Below are positions 23,299 through 34,924 of a stretch of 64,000 bases of DNA, piece by piece. Under the pieces are notes generated by a model, which was not told the origin of the DNA, searched no databases, and saw only the letters and a list, made by a program, of their open reading frames with translations. The number at the start of each line of letters is the position of its first letter. Within the stretch, counting starts at the first letter, position 1. This stretch comes from Elmis aenea (taxonomy: Eukaryota; Arthropoda; Insecta; Coleoptera; Elmidae), in NCBI GenBank assembly GCA_947652605.1, contig CANTFG010000303.1, positions 46,540-110,539 of the forward strand, given 5' to 3'. Position numbers and translations under genes: made by a program.

Positions 23299-25266
23299 AT
23301 GTTTGACGTAAACTGTTTAGTTTCCGATGAATTGGCTTGGGAGTTACGTATTCGTGATGTAGTTACGGAAGGGATGAGCGTTGATGCAAAGCGTGAACTT
23401 CTGAGGGCCTTCCGGAGTAAAGAAAGACAGGATCCGTCTTTGCGGGGAAAATATTCTCGCGTTAAGTTTGGCGTTGGTGAAGAAGTCAACGAGTGCAGGG
23501 ACAAATTAACGTTGTTGGAATCGCTCGTGTCGGACTTTGTTGAGCGACCGCTGACGGCGGTATATCGGAGATTATATACGAGAGTTAATCATGTTTTAAC
23601 GCGCGTGTTATATTTTGATTCTACGGAGGAGATTCGGGACGTGTGTTCTGAGCTTGGAAGTCGCTGCTTCCATTTGTTAGATAAGTTGGAGGACGTTAGC
23701 TCGGGCGACGACATGTTACGTAATGACGTCGTTGCGTTTATAGGGCAATCGAGCCCGTTGAATTTTTCACAAACGTTAGGTGCTGCTATTGAGACGTCGA
23801 CTTCTCATAGGCCGACGGTGCCAGTAAGAAAATGGGACCTTAAGTTTTCAGGAGACACCGCTCAAATGGGCGTGACCGGTTTTCTGGAACGGGTAGCGGA
23901 GCTGCGTGTGGCGCGTAACATGCCCGAGTCGCAATTGTTAGATGAGGCGATTGATTTGTTTGAGGACCAGGCTTTAATCTGGTACCGGTCTATTAAAAGC
24001 CGAGTAGCGAGTTGGTCACAACTAGTCAGTCTTCTTAAGTTAAATTTTCTACCGTTGGATTACGACGAAGAGTTGTGGGAGGAAATTCGAGCGCGTAAAC
24101 AAGGCGAGGATGAGAGACCTATCCTCTATATCGCTAATATGCGTATACTTTTCTCTCGTTTATCCCAAGACACTCCGGAGCTGACGCAGCTTAAGTATCT
24201 TATGAGAAATTTGCAGCCTTTCTACGCCAGCCATTTGGCCTTAGTTTCGGTGCCGACCGTCGACAAATTAATTGTATTATGCCGACGCTTGGAGGAAACT
24301 AAGTCGCGTAACTCAAAGTTTCTAAAGGGTAACGTTGCTGTCAGAGTGCTTCTGGAACCGGATTTAACATATAGATCCCCCGCGATCGTTCCGAACCGAG
24401 TTGACTCTATGTCGTGTACTGTCCAAGTGGCTGCTCCGTCAATTAGCCGTGAAGTTCGGAATAATAATCTCAATGGTCAACGTAGCTCTGCGCGGTTAAA
24501 TAGACGTGGTAACTTAATATGTTGGAACTGCCGAACCCCCGGCCATACTTTCCGTACTTGTTTCGCGGATCGTAGGTCGTTTTGTTTTATATGCGGCACA
24601 CCGGATGTGACCTACACTTCGTGCACTGGTTGCGGAAAAAAAGGTTCAACGAAACGGAAATTGTCTGACAGGTACCCCAACGGAGTGGGTCCCCGTTCAG
24701 GAGAATTGAAACTCCAGCGTGTTAAATGGGACTCTTGGTTGACTACCGTAAGGGATTTTTACCAGACTCCGGTTCACGTGGACGGAGTATTTGTTCATCG
24801 CTTCCAAGATAATCGCCCATATGTGCATGTCAGTATGCTAGATGAATGTGTTCTCGCGCTGTTGGATTCAGGGGCGAGCCAGTCGATATTAGGACGAGAT
24901 TATTTACACCTAATAAAGAAATTAGGCTTAGTAATGAGTCGTCCCCCAGGGAGTACGTTTTTGCAAACTGCCGACGGCGTCATGCAGTCTATCTTGGGTC
25001 AAGTAATTGTACCACTGAGTTTGGAGGGCAAAGAATGCGAAATCAGTTTGTTAGTTTCGGATTCCGTTACAAACGGCCTCACTCTGGGAGCCGATTTTTG
25101 TTATTTGTTTGGGATAAAAACGAATTTCGAAAAAGATTCGTTCGTCGTGCCTGCAGCAGGAAATTCACTGGCGGTAGTTCATACGCGTGATGATCTGGAC
25201 TTAGAGGGTGACGTCGTCCGGAAGAGGGGCTGCGTGTTGTCTGGCGCGACCGATAATTTCGCATAA
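23299..25266 (+). CDS. Gag-protease polyprotein of LTR element
   Basis: 655 codons from ATG 23299 (MFDVNCLVSDEL); upstream in-frame codons have no ATG. Residues about 179-300 form a retrotransposon gag core (KWDLKFSGDTAQMGVTGFLE, then LIWYRSIKSRV). A CCHC knuckle starts at Cys408 (CWNCRTPGHTFRTC). A second follows as CFICGTPDVTYTSC, with Val where His should be. The protease has DSGAS with Asp523 and a LGADF segment near the end. Gag packages the RNA and the protease matures it. The frame is intact and ends at TAA before any RT, with no sign of a frameshift into pol. Confidence 0.88.
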   Translation: MFDVNCLVSDELAWELRIRDVVTEGMSVDAKRELLRAFRSKERQDPSLRGKYSRVKFGVGEEVNECRDKLTLLESLVSDFVERPLTAVYRRLYTRVNHVLTRVLYFDSTEEIRDVCSELGSRCFHLLDKLEDVSSGDDMLRNDVVAFIGQSSPLNFSQTLGAAIETSTSHRPTVPVRKWDLKFSGDTAQMGVTGFLERVAELRVARNMPESQLLDEAIDLFEDQALIWYRSIKSRVASWSQLVSLLKLNFLPLDYDEELWEEIRARKQGEDERPILYIANMRILFSRLSQDTPELTQLKYLMRNLQPFYASHLALVSVPTVDKLIVLCRRLEETKSRNSKFLKGNVAVRVLLEPDLTYRSPAIVPNRVDSMSCTVQVAAPSISREVRNNNLNGQRSSARLNRRGNLICWNCRTPGHTFRTCFADRRSFCFICGTPDVTYTSCTGCGKKGSTKRKLSDRYPNGVGPRSGELKLQRVKWDSWLTTVRDFYQTPVHVDGVFVHRFQDNRPYVHVSMLDECVLALLDSGASQSILGRDYLHLIKKLGLVMSRPPGSTFLQTADGVMQSILGQVIVPLSLEGKECEISLLVSDSVTNGLTLGADFCYLFGIKTNFEKDSFVVPAAGNSLAVVHTRDDLDLEGDVVRKRGCVLSGATDNFA

Positions 25267-26741
25267 TAGTTTTACCATACAGCTGTGTTCACCCGGCTTA
25301 AGAATAGGTGTCCACGTAGCCACGGTGACGTAAAAGTCGTCTAATGGTCTGTTGTGTTCGTCGTCCCTTTCGCTCTTGCTGTTTTGTATCAGGGCGCTTG
25401 AGTTTTCACCGTTTCTTCTTGCTGAGTGTGTGGAATGATCAAGGCATGCGATCAGCTCACAGCCTCTGACTCTTCGGACTCAAACTGTGCCGCCTCTGCC
25501 AGAGCGCATGGTGTATGTAAGTTCGTTTTTTCGCTGTATTGGTGCTCCTATAAATAGGTCAGTCATACAGTGTTCAGTTAATTTTTCTACGAGATGGACG
25601 TTTATTACTTAACGGTTTGTTGCGAGGATGAATTTTGTTTTCTCCTTCGCATTAGATTCAGGCCTGTTGAAGATTTTCGAACTCAAGAGTTTTAAAGTCC
25701 ATTGTCGTATAATGGCATTTGTAAATAATTTTTTCAAATAGGACTAGTTAGTTTTAATAATCAACTGCGCTGCGGATCGGTTATACGCGTTTCGTCAGGC
25801 TAGAAAGCGTGCGAATAAGGTTGCTTATTATTTTTAAGAGAATGTTGGTTATCGCCACTGCTGTGCCGGTGGGTACCGGTAAGCGACCGTCGATGTGGGG
25901 ATAAAGATATAGGGAGTTACGATATACGTACGGATTTATCGCGGTATCACGTAGATGAGTTTCGCGCTCCGGCGGATTTGGGCTGAAAGTTTTCGGCTAG
26001 AAACTCATTATTGTGAATTCGAGTTAGCAGTTATGATAGGACGGCTAGGTCAGTTATTTTGTCTTGCGAAGACACGATTTTGAAACGCGGTTGTAAGCGC
26101 GGTATTTGACTAGGTCGAGACGCTGCTCGAGCGTTAGTACCAAGGTATGACGTAGCTGGTACCCTTATCTTTAGCGAACGGTACGGCAAACAGTGGGCAA
26201 TCAGTCCGAAATTGTCGATTTCGAGGTTTTAGGGTTAGTGGATATTGGCGTGGTTTTTTTAATCTCCTGAATTGGCCAACGGCACGGTACAGGTTCAGTG
26301 GCTAATCGCTTCGAGTCCGGCGATTTCAAAGTAGGTTAGTTTAGGCATAGTGTGGTTGTTGGGTTTTTAGTCCAGTGTGTGCTTGGCTTTAGGGATTCAT
26401 ATTGTGTGACTGCCAGGTCTTTTGGCCGATTTGGTTGTTTTTAGTTACGTTCCGTTCGGCTGGTTTGGGTACTAGGCGTCCCGGCCATCGGCGCTGCTAT
26501 GTCATCTTTAGCGACGGTCGGCGTTGAACCCCAACCTATACGACGGCCAGTATGTTTGGTTTAGTAATTTTATTTAGTGGTTAGTAGTCGGCCAAGGGAT
26601 GTATGGTAGCAGCAAGGTAGTTTTCTTGAGTATCGGTTAGTGGCTATTCCCCTTTGGAGTAGGGAGGTAGTTTGAGCAAAGGGCACCTTGGAGTTTTCTT
26701 TTTTGTTAGCCTTGGGGGTTTTCGTCCTATTTTTAGTAAGT
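25267..26741. other. Non-coding internal tail of LTR element
   Basis: About 1.5 kb with stops in all frames and no readable RT, RNase H or integrase motif. It is rich in CpG and in TTAG-type motifs. It takes the place where pol would lie. Confidence 0.7.
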
Positions 26742-26751
26742 AAGGGGGGAG
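26742..26751 (+). promoter_or_regulatory. Polypurine tract
   Basis: AAGGGGGGAG stands directly before the TGTAACG start of the 3' LTR, the usual primer for plus-strand synthesis. Confidence 0.8.
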
Positions 26752-27728
26752 TGTAACGTCTTAAAACACGTGTACAATATTTATTATTCAAATTATGACT
26801 TGGACGTGACAACGTCGTTTCTTCAAATTAAATTTATGAATTAAACGTGGCAACGCCGCTTTGTAAACTTCTCAGCGGAAACGCGTGTTTGAAAATGACA
26901 GTTTCCCGGTGGCTGTGGATGCTTACAGACCACGGGCTAGGGAAAAGGTGATTTGCTACATGCCATGAGGTTGTAAAAGAAAGCCAGTTTGATCATCGGC
27001 CATTAAGTTTTTCTCTTGTAATTAATTACGGTGGATGTACCAGTAATTAAGGTAGTTAGATGTTTATAGAGTTATTTGTGTGATAAATGCAATTGTGGAT
27101 TTAGCGTATGTGACTGAACACCTATTACGTGTACGGCGAAGTGCGGCGTGGTCATAACCGCCAGTGAGAAATGTGTTAATTGAATCCACCACACGTGTTG
27201 AAGCATCATCGTACAAGTACGGGGACGTACCCTGCTTTTTGTGTAACAACCAAGTAATTCTAACAGACCGGCGAAGTGCCGCAGGCGTAAGTGCGTCAAT
27301 CACCGAATTTCCGAGCACGCAAAGGTGGCGTGTGCTCGGACCGCATCCCGAGGCACAGCTCCTGCTCATCGGGACCGCATCAGCGTACACCAACGAAGAG
27401 GAGGTACCCAACAATTTTAAGGCCTAGTATTACAATCTTTTCAGTGTTTCAAACTTTTCAATTTGTTTCAGATAATTTTTCTTGCCATGGCAATGTCATT
27501 AAAACGGCTTAGTGGTTAATATCTTTTTATGTTTAGATGTTTTGTGTATATAATTGTACATAGGTTGTAAATATAACTCAATATTCACGTTCTCCTTGTT
27601 TAGTTATTTGTTAGGGAGTATTAATCAAATAACTTGGCGCCCTAATTGATTTGTTTTTGAAGCCAATATTTTTAGAACCCATGGCCTTTGCCTCCGACGT
27701 AGGGCACGGCGAGGCTAAGAAGTTTACA
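26752..27728 (+). repeat. 3' LTR (977 bp)
   Basis: Same length and, on reading, the same sequence as the 5' LTR, ending TTTACA before the GTTG duplication. Confidence 0.9.
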
Positions 27729-28601
27729 GTTGTTTAAACTTTAGCTGCTAGCAGACTATTTTCGTACATTAGGTCAATACATATCATTGCAACGTATTTT
27801 GATAAATATTAAACTGTCTAAAATCAAACACTTTTGTTTTATTAATTATTGAGGTGACGATAGTATAGATACATTTAATAAAACCATTACGTTGCCAGTT
27901 CATACAATTTGTTTTGAATTTTCAAAGGCTACTACCGAAATTTTAGGTAAAATTCTCGCAAATAATCATAAGAAACGAAATAACTCCAAAAATATTATAT
28001 TTAGATATAAAACATGCTTAATAACTTTGAAAGATAATTACATTTTCTACAAGAAAATGTAAAAATATATAGGGTGTTCCATTTAAAAAAGATTACTTAT
28101 ATGCGTTTAAAGTTTAGCGAAATGGACCGAGTGTCGTTACACTCGGTCCATTTCGGTCGTTAACACCCTATATATTATTTTAAAAGTTTAACCACTCAAC
28201 AATCACTATGATACTATTGTCTATTAAATTACCAGAGGAATTTGCTCTGGCGTTGTTATGTTAATAAATATAAATATTTTTATAAAGGTCTCCATCTGTC
28301 AAAATTTTCAAAAACACGTTAATAACTCAAAAACGGTTCATTTTAGACATAAGCAACTTTAAATACTTTTGAAAGAGAATTTAATTTTACATCTAAAAAT
28401 AACAAAATATACAAACATTTTTATTTAAAAAAACAATATTTTGTGTCGGTGCGGAAAAACAAAACACTGTGTATAGTTGAAAATAATTTTAGGTTATCTA
28501 GTAAACGATTACAAACAACTTTTGTTCAATTTTTTTTTAAATTATTAGATACTAATAACAGAGCTATTAAATAATTCGTCTTGGCTGGGACACCCTGTAT
28601 A

Positions 28602-29630
28602 CAGGGTGAGTCATTAGTGGCGAATCGGTCGATTGTGGCTAAACGGTTTGAGATTGAAAGTTGATTCAAACCCTATTACATACAGTTTTTTCTTCCGAAT
28701 ACGATTAAAATATTTTTAAATATACAGGGTGAGTCACCTCTCTGGAACCAATAGCAACTTTTATATATCAAATACAACATCCCATTTTTTATTTAATATT
28801 CTTGACCGCCTTCATTTTAGCTTTACATCGATATATAATAGTACAGGTTTTTAGGCGGCCTTGTCACTAAAAAAAAATAATTTTCAAAATTTTACAAGGT
28901 TTTAAGTCTTTATTAAAAATATTCTCTTGAAGTCATTTTTCGAAGCACAGAGTTGTAATTTGGTAAGGACATGCAGAAAACATTGCTCTATTAGCTCGAT
29001 ACGAAAAAGTTTGAATCACGCATACAGGGTTCATAAATAGGTGACAACTTTCCTGATTTTCTAAAGCTCGTAACTCGATTTTTTAAAATGCAAACCCCTG
29101 TATTTTCTTATGTCATCCAATTCGTCTTTAACCCTTTCAATACTGCGGGGATACATACGTCCCAAAGAATGTTTGAAAAATACTGCACTGTGTTATGTCG
29201 CTTTATAATACCCTGGGATGGGATTAGTTAGTAGTTCTGAGCTCACACTACACGTGAATCACTTTAATTTGTATCAGGAATACATGTGGCTCCTCTTAGT
29301 CAACTTTTGAATGGTCATGTGGGTGTTCATAAGTTACTGCTGGGTCAAATTTATCCCAAGCGTGCAATACTGCTGGGACATATAAATCCCAAGCCCTTCT
29401 ATTAAAAAAAGTAAGAGCTAAACATTTTAAACTTTGTATACATATATTTTTAAGCAATAGCAACACATTTTTATACATGACACATAATTTACTTCATTGG
29501 CCAAAAGTCGTATTGAAAGGGTTAAGAGAGCTTCATGTTTTGTTAAGTACCTATGTCCTATACCCAAAACTCGAAAAAGCTGACTATTCACTTCACTAAC
29601 GTCAAAAACTTGTCATTCATTTCTTGCCCG
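28602..29630. repeat. Partial palindromic MITE, family of 46503-48342
   Basis: It starts CAGGGTGAGTCATTAGTGG, inserted exactly at the TA that ends the outer MITE. The body follows the left arm of the 46503 copy to about 29620, with a different segment near 29120-29520. That segment includes a mirrored CTGGGACATATAAATCCCA-like motif. The right arm is missing. Confidence 0.65.
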
Positions 29631-29869
29631 TTTTAGCGGGCTAAAATGAGTTTGGGTGCATGTCCTAGAGCAAATTTTAAAATAAAATCACTAAAAACGG
29701 AGATCAAACTAGATTTTAGCAATTTTACAAATATTCGCAAGAGTAAAATATCCTTATTTAAAAAGAATAAAAACAGTTCATACAATAGTTGTTTAGAATT
29801 TAAAAATATGACTAAATACAGGATGTCCCACAAGGTATGCCTTCGCTAATTTTTGCATATACATATGTA

Positions 29870-30393
29870 TCGGGTGATCAACAATGACTGATGCCCGCTA
29901 ACTTCAGACCGAAAATAAAATAACCAAGTTTTAGTTGGTATCTCAGTGTAAAACTAGAATATCAGTGGCGTAGTATTATTTTCGTTTTCTGTGACGTTCA
30001 GGTTGACCTGTCATTTCGTGTGCGGTTAGTAGCTCTTCGTTTTAATTTGCATCTTTCCGTAAAAATCAGTTATCAGTTTTTCGTTTTCTGTGCGTTCGGG
30101 TTGTTCTGTAATTTCGTGTGTGACCAATATTTACATATGTATGCATATTAATAAAGGAACTGATTTAAAGTAACCTCACTTAATTGTTTTTCATAAAGCT
30201 TACTCTTACACAAAAAGCTTTGCAAATCTTTTTGTCAGTAAAAACTGTAGCTGTCGTATTTAAATGGAGAATATTATTACCCGCTCTGTCAATACAAACT
30301 TTTTTCCTACGCTACTGGTTTTCCCCTATGAGTTACCATCCGTTCGAACAAAGTTCCTAACACCCTTGGCATCAATCATTCTCGATTACCCGA
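29870..30393. repeat. MITE with TCGGGTGATCA ends
   Basis: Left TCGGGTGATCAACAATGACT and right CATTCTCGATTACCCGA are mirrored with mismatches, both next to TA. About 520 bp, non-coding. Confidence 0.55.
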
Positions 30394-30465
30394 TATATAG
30401 AATGTTTAGGAACTAAATAAAACGTTTTTACTGATTATAATTTTTTTCATGTGTCCCTTCATATA

Positions 30466-30973
30466 CAGGGTGTCCTAAATATAGTGAACAGCATGAGGAT
30501 CTCGTAAACGGTAAGAGATACAAAGTTGGTTAAACGGGTCAAAATGATCTATGATTTAACAACTTCTCTTATGAAAAAAATAACTCGAAAAAAATTACTA
30601 GTTTTTTCGCTAAAGTTTTTTTAATATTTAGGCTCAAAACAAACAAAATTCATTTAAAAGTCTATATGAGGCTATAGAGTGCAATGAGTATAATAATATT
30701 GAAACAAATGAATGTCTCATTTAAAAGAGGGCGTTAAAAAAAATCCAAAAATATTTTTGTACCATCAAGTATTAACAGACTTATAAACGATTTTTAAAAA
30801 ATGTCCATTTCGATTTTTGTTTATTATCTAGTGTGCCATGGAACTTGGTTGAAACATTAAAGCATCACTGAATAGGTGTCGGAATGGGGAACAATTTGTC
30901 TAATTTAAACTTTTCTGTAGCTATTACCGTTTACGAGATCCCAAAAGTGGCCCTTTTTTTGTGGACCACCCTG
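30466..30973. repeat. MITE related to the 14597-21065 family
   Basis: It begins CAGGGTGTCCTAAATATAG; the inner GATCTCGTAAACGGTAAGAG is shared with 14597-21065. The right stem TTACCGTTTACGAGATCCC ends in CCACCCTG before TA. Its right end is copied again in the tandem duplication that follows. Confidence 0.6.
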
Positions 30974-31940
30974 TATATCGTGCTAGTAAAAACAATTGTT
31001 TTGACTAAAAATATGATATTTAATAAAATGACCTAAGTCAAGAATCAATTAAATAACAAAAATAATTTTGGCCAGCTAGATCAGGCATATACCCCATTGT
31101 GCGCCGGTTCGTAAGAATAATTAGTCCCTAGCAGTAGCAATCATTACCGTAGTAATAATTCTGTGCACCGGGCTTGGGCGGGGTGCGTCCGCAACATTAA
31201 TCACACATTTTTTTATAATTTTTGTCCACTCGTACACTTGCTTCTGAGAAATGCATGGTAAGCTATACTATACGTATACTGCTTTGTCATTTGACGGTAA
31301 ATTTGCAACGGTTTCACATCTTCAGTGGTCAAAAATCTGATGACTCTTCTTTCGTGCACACTTTCAAACGGGCGGCCATCTTTAACACTTCTTCGGGGCG
31401 GATTTGATGAAGGAAAGGAGAACAATTTGTCTAATTTAAACTTTTCTGTAGCTATTACCGTTTACGAGATCCCAGAAGTGGCCCTTTTTTTGTGGACCAC
31501 CCTGTATATCGTGCTAGTAAAAACAATTGTTTTGACTAAAAATATGATATTTAATAAAATGACCTAAGTCAAGAATCAATTAAATAACAAAAATAATTTT
31601 GGCCAGCTAGATCAGGTATATACCCCATTGTGCGCCGGTTCGTAAGAATAATTAGTCCCTAGCAGTAGCAATCATTACCGTAGTAATAATTCTGTGCACC
31701 GGGCTTGGGCGGGGTGCGTCCGCAACATTAATCACACATTTTTTTATAATTTTTGTCCACTCGTACACTTGCCTCTGAGAAATGCATGGTAAGCTATACT
31801 ATACGTATACTGCTTTGTCATTCGACGGTAAATTTGCAACGGTTTCACATCTTCAGTGGTCAAAAATCTGATGACTCTTCTTTCGTGCACACTTTCAAAC
31901 GGGCGGCCATCTTTAACACTTCTTCGGGACGGATTTGATG
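30889..31940. repeat. Tandem duplication, period 531 bp
   Basis: About 521 bp at 30889-31409 recur at 31420-31940 with roughly five differences by eye (for example CCCAAAAG versus CCCAGAAG). Ten bases separate the copies. The unit contains the end of the preceding MITE plus about 430 bp of unassigned DNA. Open frames inside occur in both copies and have no known domain. Recent event inside galectin intron 4, ending 140 bp before exon E. Confidence 0.88.
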
Positions 31941-32079
31941 CAGGGTTGCTGGATCTATTAGATGCTCTATTAGCGCCAATTTAGAGACCACCGTCCAACA
32001 TAACTACGCCGATATGCAAAGCATACGATGTTTATTAACACATTTTTTGTTATTTTATGATTTTATTTTGTATTTGCAG

Positions 32080-32287
32080 GTTATATATTCATTTAGTAGA
32101 TCGTTCTGATTTGCTACCTTATACACACATTCCACTACGAATTCGCATTTATTTTTCCGAGAAATATGTTAACATTGACAGTTATATAAATGGCGTGTGG
32201 TTACTGGAAGAATCCAATGAATATTTTCCTTTTATGATAGGGGAACCGCTTGAGATCGCCATTGATTATGACTTGGCGGCATTTAAG
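32080..32287 (+). CDS. Galectin gene 1 exon E: core of CRD2
   Basis: Acceptor TATTTGCAG, donor AAG/GTAAAA, entry phase 2 (ATG codon split with exon D), exit phase 0. It reads LYIHLVDRSDLLP, LRIRIYFSEKYVNIDSYING, VWLLEES and FPFMIGEPLEIAIDYD. The conserved Trp and one Glu of WGxEER are present. The His, Asn and Arg of HFNPR are replaced by Arg, Arg and Tyr, and the final Arg by Ser. Confidence 0.87.
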
Positions 32288-32591
32288 GTAAAATAATTTT
32301 TATTGTTGTTAGTTTTAAAGAATGGTTGTGGCTATTTGCACCTACAGTAGGTACGAATAATTGGCTATTTGCACCTACTGTAGGTAGAGACGAATAATTG
32401 GCTATTTGCACTTACTGTGTAGGCATATACCGCTTGTAACTGAGTTCTGGTACATCCCCTTTTTTACTTAAGTTTTAATTTTTCATAAATTAACTTTTAT
32501 ACAGATCATATGTGTAAATACTGGGTTATATGAACACATGTACAGGGTGGGCAAATTTCGATGTTTTCATAGGGAATCTCGATAACTATAA

Positions 32592-32738
32592 AGGTGCGGA
32601 CAGACCGAAGCGGTGGCGGTGGCGGTGGCGGTCAGATTTAACCTTTAGGAAACAAGTGGGACGCACGATCTCACTCACTCACCTAAGGTTAAATCTGACC
32701 GCTACCCCCACGGCCACCGCTTCGGTCTGTCCGCACCT
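32592..32738. repeat. 147-bp hairpin MITE in left arm
   Basis: AGGTGCGGACAGACCGAAGC and its mirror GCTTCGGTCTGTCCGCACCT flank a short centre with GGTGGC repeats. TAA stands on both sides, as in PIF/Harbinger-type insertions. Confidence 0.8.
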
Positions 32739-33507
32739 TAAGAGGTATTAAAAAACGGACCGCGCATCCTTGGTCTCTTTTTTCGAGAAAAAGTTAATGG
32801 TGAAAACTAAAATTGATTATCGTCTTTTGTTTTCGAGTTATCGCCGATTAACTCGATTTTTCGACTTTTCGTTTTATGACTATATTTCGCTTGTTTATGA
32901 AAATAAACAAAAATACTTTTGACGTTCTACAGGCACTTTTTTGATAAGAATGCAGTGGCGTAGACAATTTTTCAAAACAAAATCCGAAATTCGAGTTGTG
33001 ACATAAAGTTGTATTTTTGTAAATAAAACCCATAGTTGGCTATGACTTATTTAGATTCCTTATTTTTTTGTCATTCCAAATACATAAGGGTTAATGTATT
33101 TATTTTCAGTAATACGCAAGTTACGAAGGTTTTTTAGTTTTTTTTTTAAAGAAAATTATAGTAGACTGTGAAAACAAAAACAAAACAAGGTGTAAAAACC
33201 TTTCAAAACTCATTTGGTACAAGTTACGAAGGTTTTGTAATTTGTTGTTGTGATAAACATTACAAATATTTGAACATAAGATAAACTACAATAAACTACG
33301 AGTACATTACTGCAGATTCTGACTTTATCGTTGTTTCCTTATTTTTATATATTTAACCTTCGTAACTTGTACCAAATGAGTTTTGAAAGGTTTTTACACC
33401 TTGTTTTGTTTTTGTTTTCACAGCCTACTATAATTTTGTTTTAAAACAAAAACTAAAAAACCTTCGTAACTTGTTTATTATTAAAAATAAATAGATTAAC
33501 CCTTATA

Positions 33508-34579
33508 CAGGGTGTTCCTTAAGTATTGCAAAAAAATTTAGGAGGTGATTCCTTATCGAAAATTAAAGGGGGTCTTTCATAAAAAAAAAATTCCTTAGAC
33601 GTCTCCTTTCGAAGTTACACCCCCCTAAAGGGGTGCGGTAAAATTAGGTTTTTATTTTATTTCTCAAATTTGGATTAATGTAGGAGAATGATATTTAGTA
33701 GATGTTTTATACTTATTAAAAAGTTTCCCATAGTAATATTTTTAATCATCTCCCACACCCACAGGGGGCTGAAAAGTGCGACCCCTGTTGGGTTTTTTAT
33801 CAGAACTTTTTGGTGGCTTAAAATGTTTTAATTAAAAATATTTGTTTTCAAAGCTTGGTTTATTTAGAAAATTTATGTATTCTCTAGTTTATCTCGTAAA
33901 ACCTACCGTTTTTGAGTAAAAAATAAAATGAGTAAACATAAACCATCAAATATTCCAATATAAAACGATTCATTTTGGTGGTTTCCATGGTTTGTTTATG
34001 TTCATGTTGGGTAGAAGTGACGGGCGTTATAGCGTTGTCGCCGCGTTAACCTTAAAATGCATTACACCCGTCAATTCCATCCAACATGAACATAAACAAA
34101 CCATGGCAACCACCAAAATGAATCGTTTTATATTGGAATATTTGATGGTTCATGTTTACTCATTTTATTTTTTACTCAAAAACGGTAGGTACGAGATAAA
34201 CTAGAGAATAAATAAAGTTTCTAAATAAATCAAACTTTGAAAACAAATATTTTTGATTAAAACATTTTAACCCACCAAAAAGTTCTGATAAGAAAACCAA
34301 CAGGGGTCGCACTTTTCAGCCCCCTGTGGATGTGGGAGATGATTCAAAATATTACTATGGGAAACTTTTTAATAAGTATAAAACATCTACTAAATATCAT
34401 TCTCCTACATTAATCCAAATTTGAGAAATAAAATAAAAACCTAATTTTACCGCACCCCTTTAGGGGGGTGTAACTTCGAAAGGAGACGTCTAAGGAATTT
34501 TTTTTTTATGAAAGACCCCCTTAATTTTCGATAAGGAATCACCTCCTAAATTTTTTTGCAATACTTAACAAACACCCTG
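33508..34579. repeat. Palindromic MITE, family A, complete
   Basis: CAGGGTGTTCCTTAAGTATTG and the mirror ending in CACCCTG are bordered by TA. The centre has the same ATGTTCATGTTGG hairpin as the copy at 2034-3078. Confidence 0.82.
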
Positions 34580-34924
34580 TATATTTGGAATGACAAAAAA
34601 ATAAGGAATCTAATTAAGTTATAGCCAACTATGGGTTCTATTTAAAAAAATACAACTTTATGTCACAACTCGAATTTCGGATTTTTTTTGAAAAATTGTC
34701 TACGCCACTGCATTCTTATCAAAAAAAGTGCCTGTAGAACGTAAAAATTATTTTTGTTTATTTTCATAAACAAGCGAGATACAGTCATAAAACGAAAAGT
34801 CGAAAAATCGAGTTATCGGCGATAACTCGAAAACAAAAGACGATAATCAATTTTAGTTTTCACCATTAACTTTTTCTCGAAAAAAGAGATCGAGGATGCG
34901 CGGTCCGTTTTGTGATACCTCTAA

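Larger units (their letters stand above)
22019..27728 (+). mobile_element. Young gag-protease-only LTR retrotransposon (Ty3/gypsy-type)
   Basis: Two 977-bp LTRs that look identical enclose 3756 bp. The target duplication is GTTG (22015-22018 and 27729-27732), confirmed by the uninserted mirror arm of the host MITE near 21215-21230. A tRNA-Lys-like primer site follows the left LTR and a purine tract precedes the right one. The only ORF is gag plus a retroviral-type protease. No RT, RNase H or integrase can be read in the remaining 1.5 kb. So it is non-autonomous and must borrow enzymes in trans. Its CpG-rich sequence contrasts with the surrounding decayed DNA, which supports recent insertion. 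Confidence 0.88.
14038..28597. mobile_element. Outer palindromic MITE, opened up to 14.6 kb by insertions
   Basis: The left end CAGGGTGTCCCAGCCAAGAC (after TA) and the right end GTCTTGGCTGGGACACCCTG (before TA) are exact mirrors. Arms continue through 14597, resume at 21066-21260, and mirror 21990-22018 plus 27733-28590. Without the inserted elements it would be roughly 2.5 kb. The loop also holds the hAT MITE at 21305-21699 and an open stretch at 21781-21975 that I do not recognise. It sits in galectin gene 1 intron 4. Confidence 0.8.
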
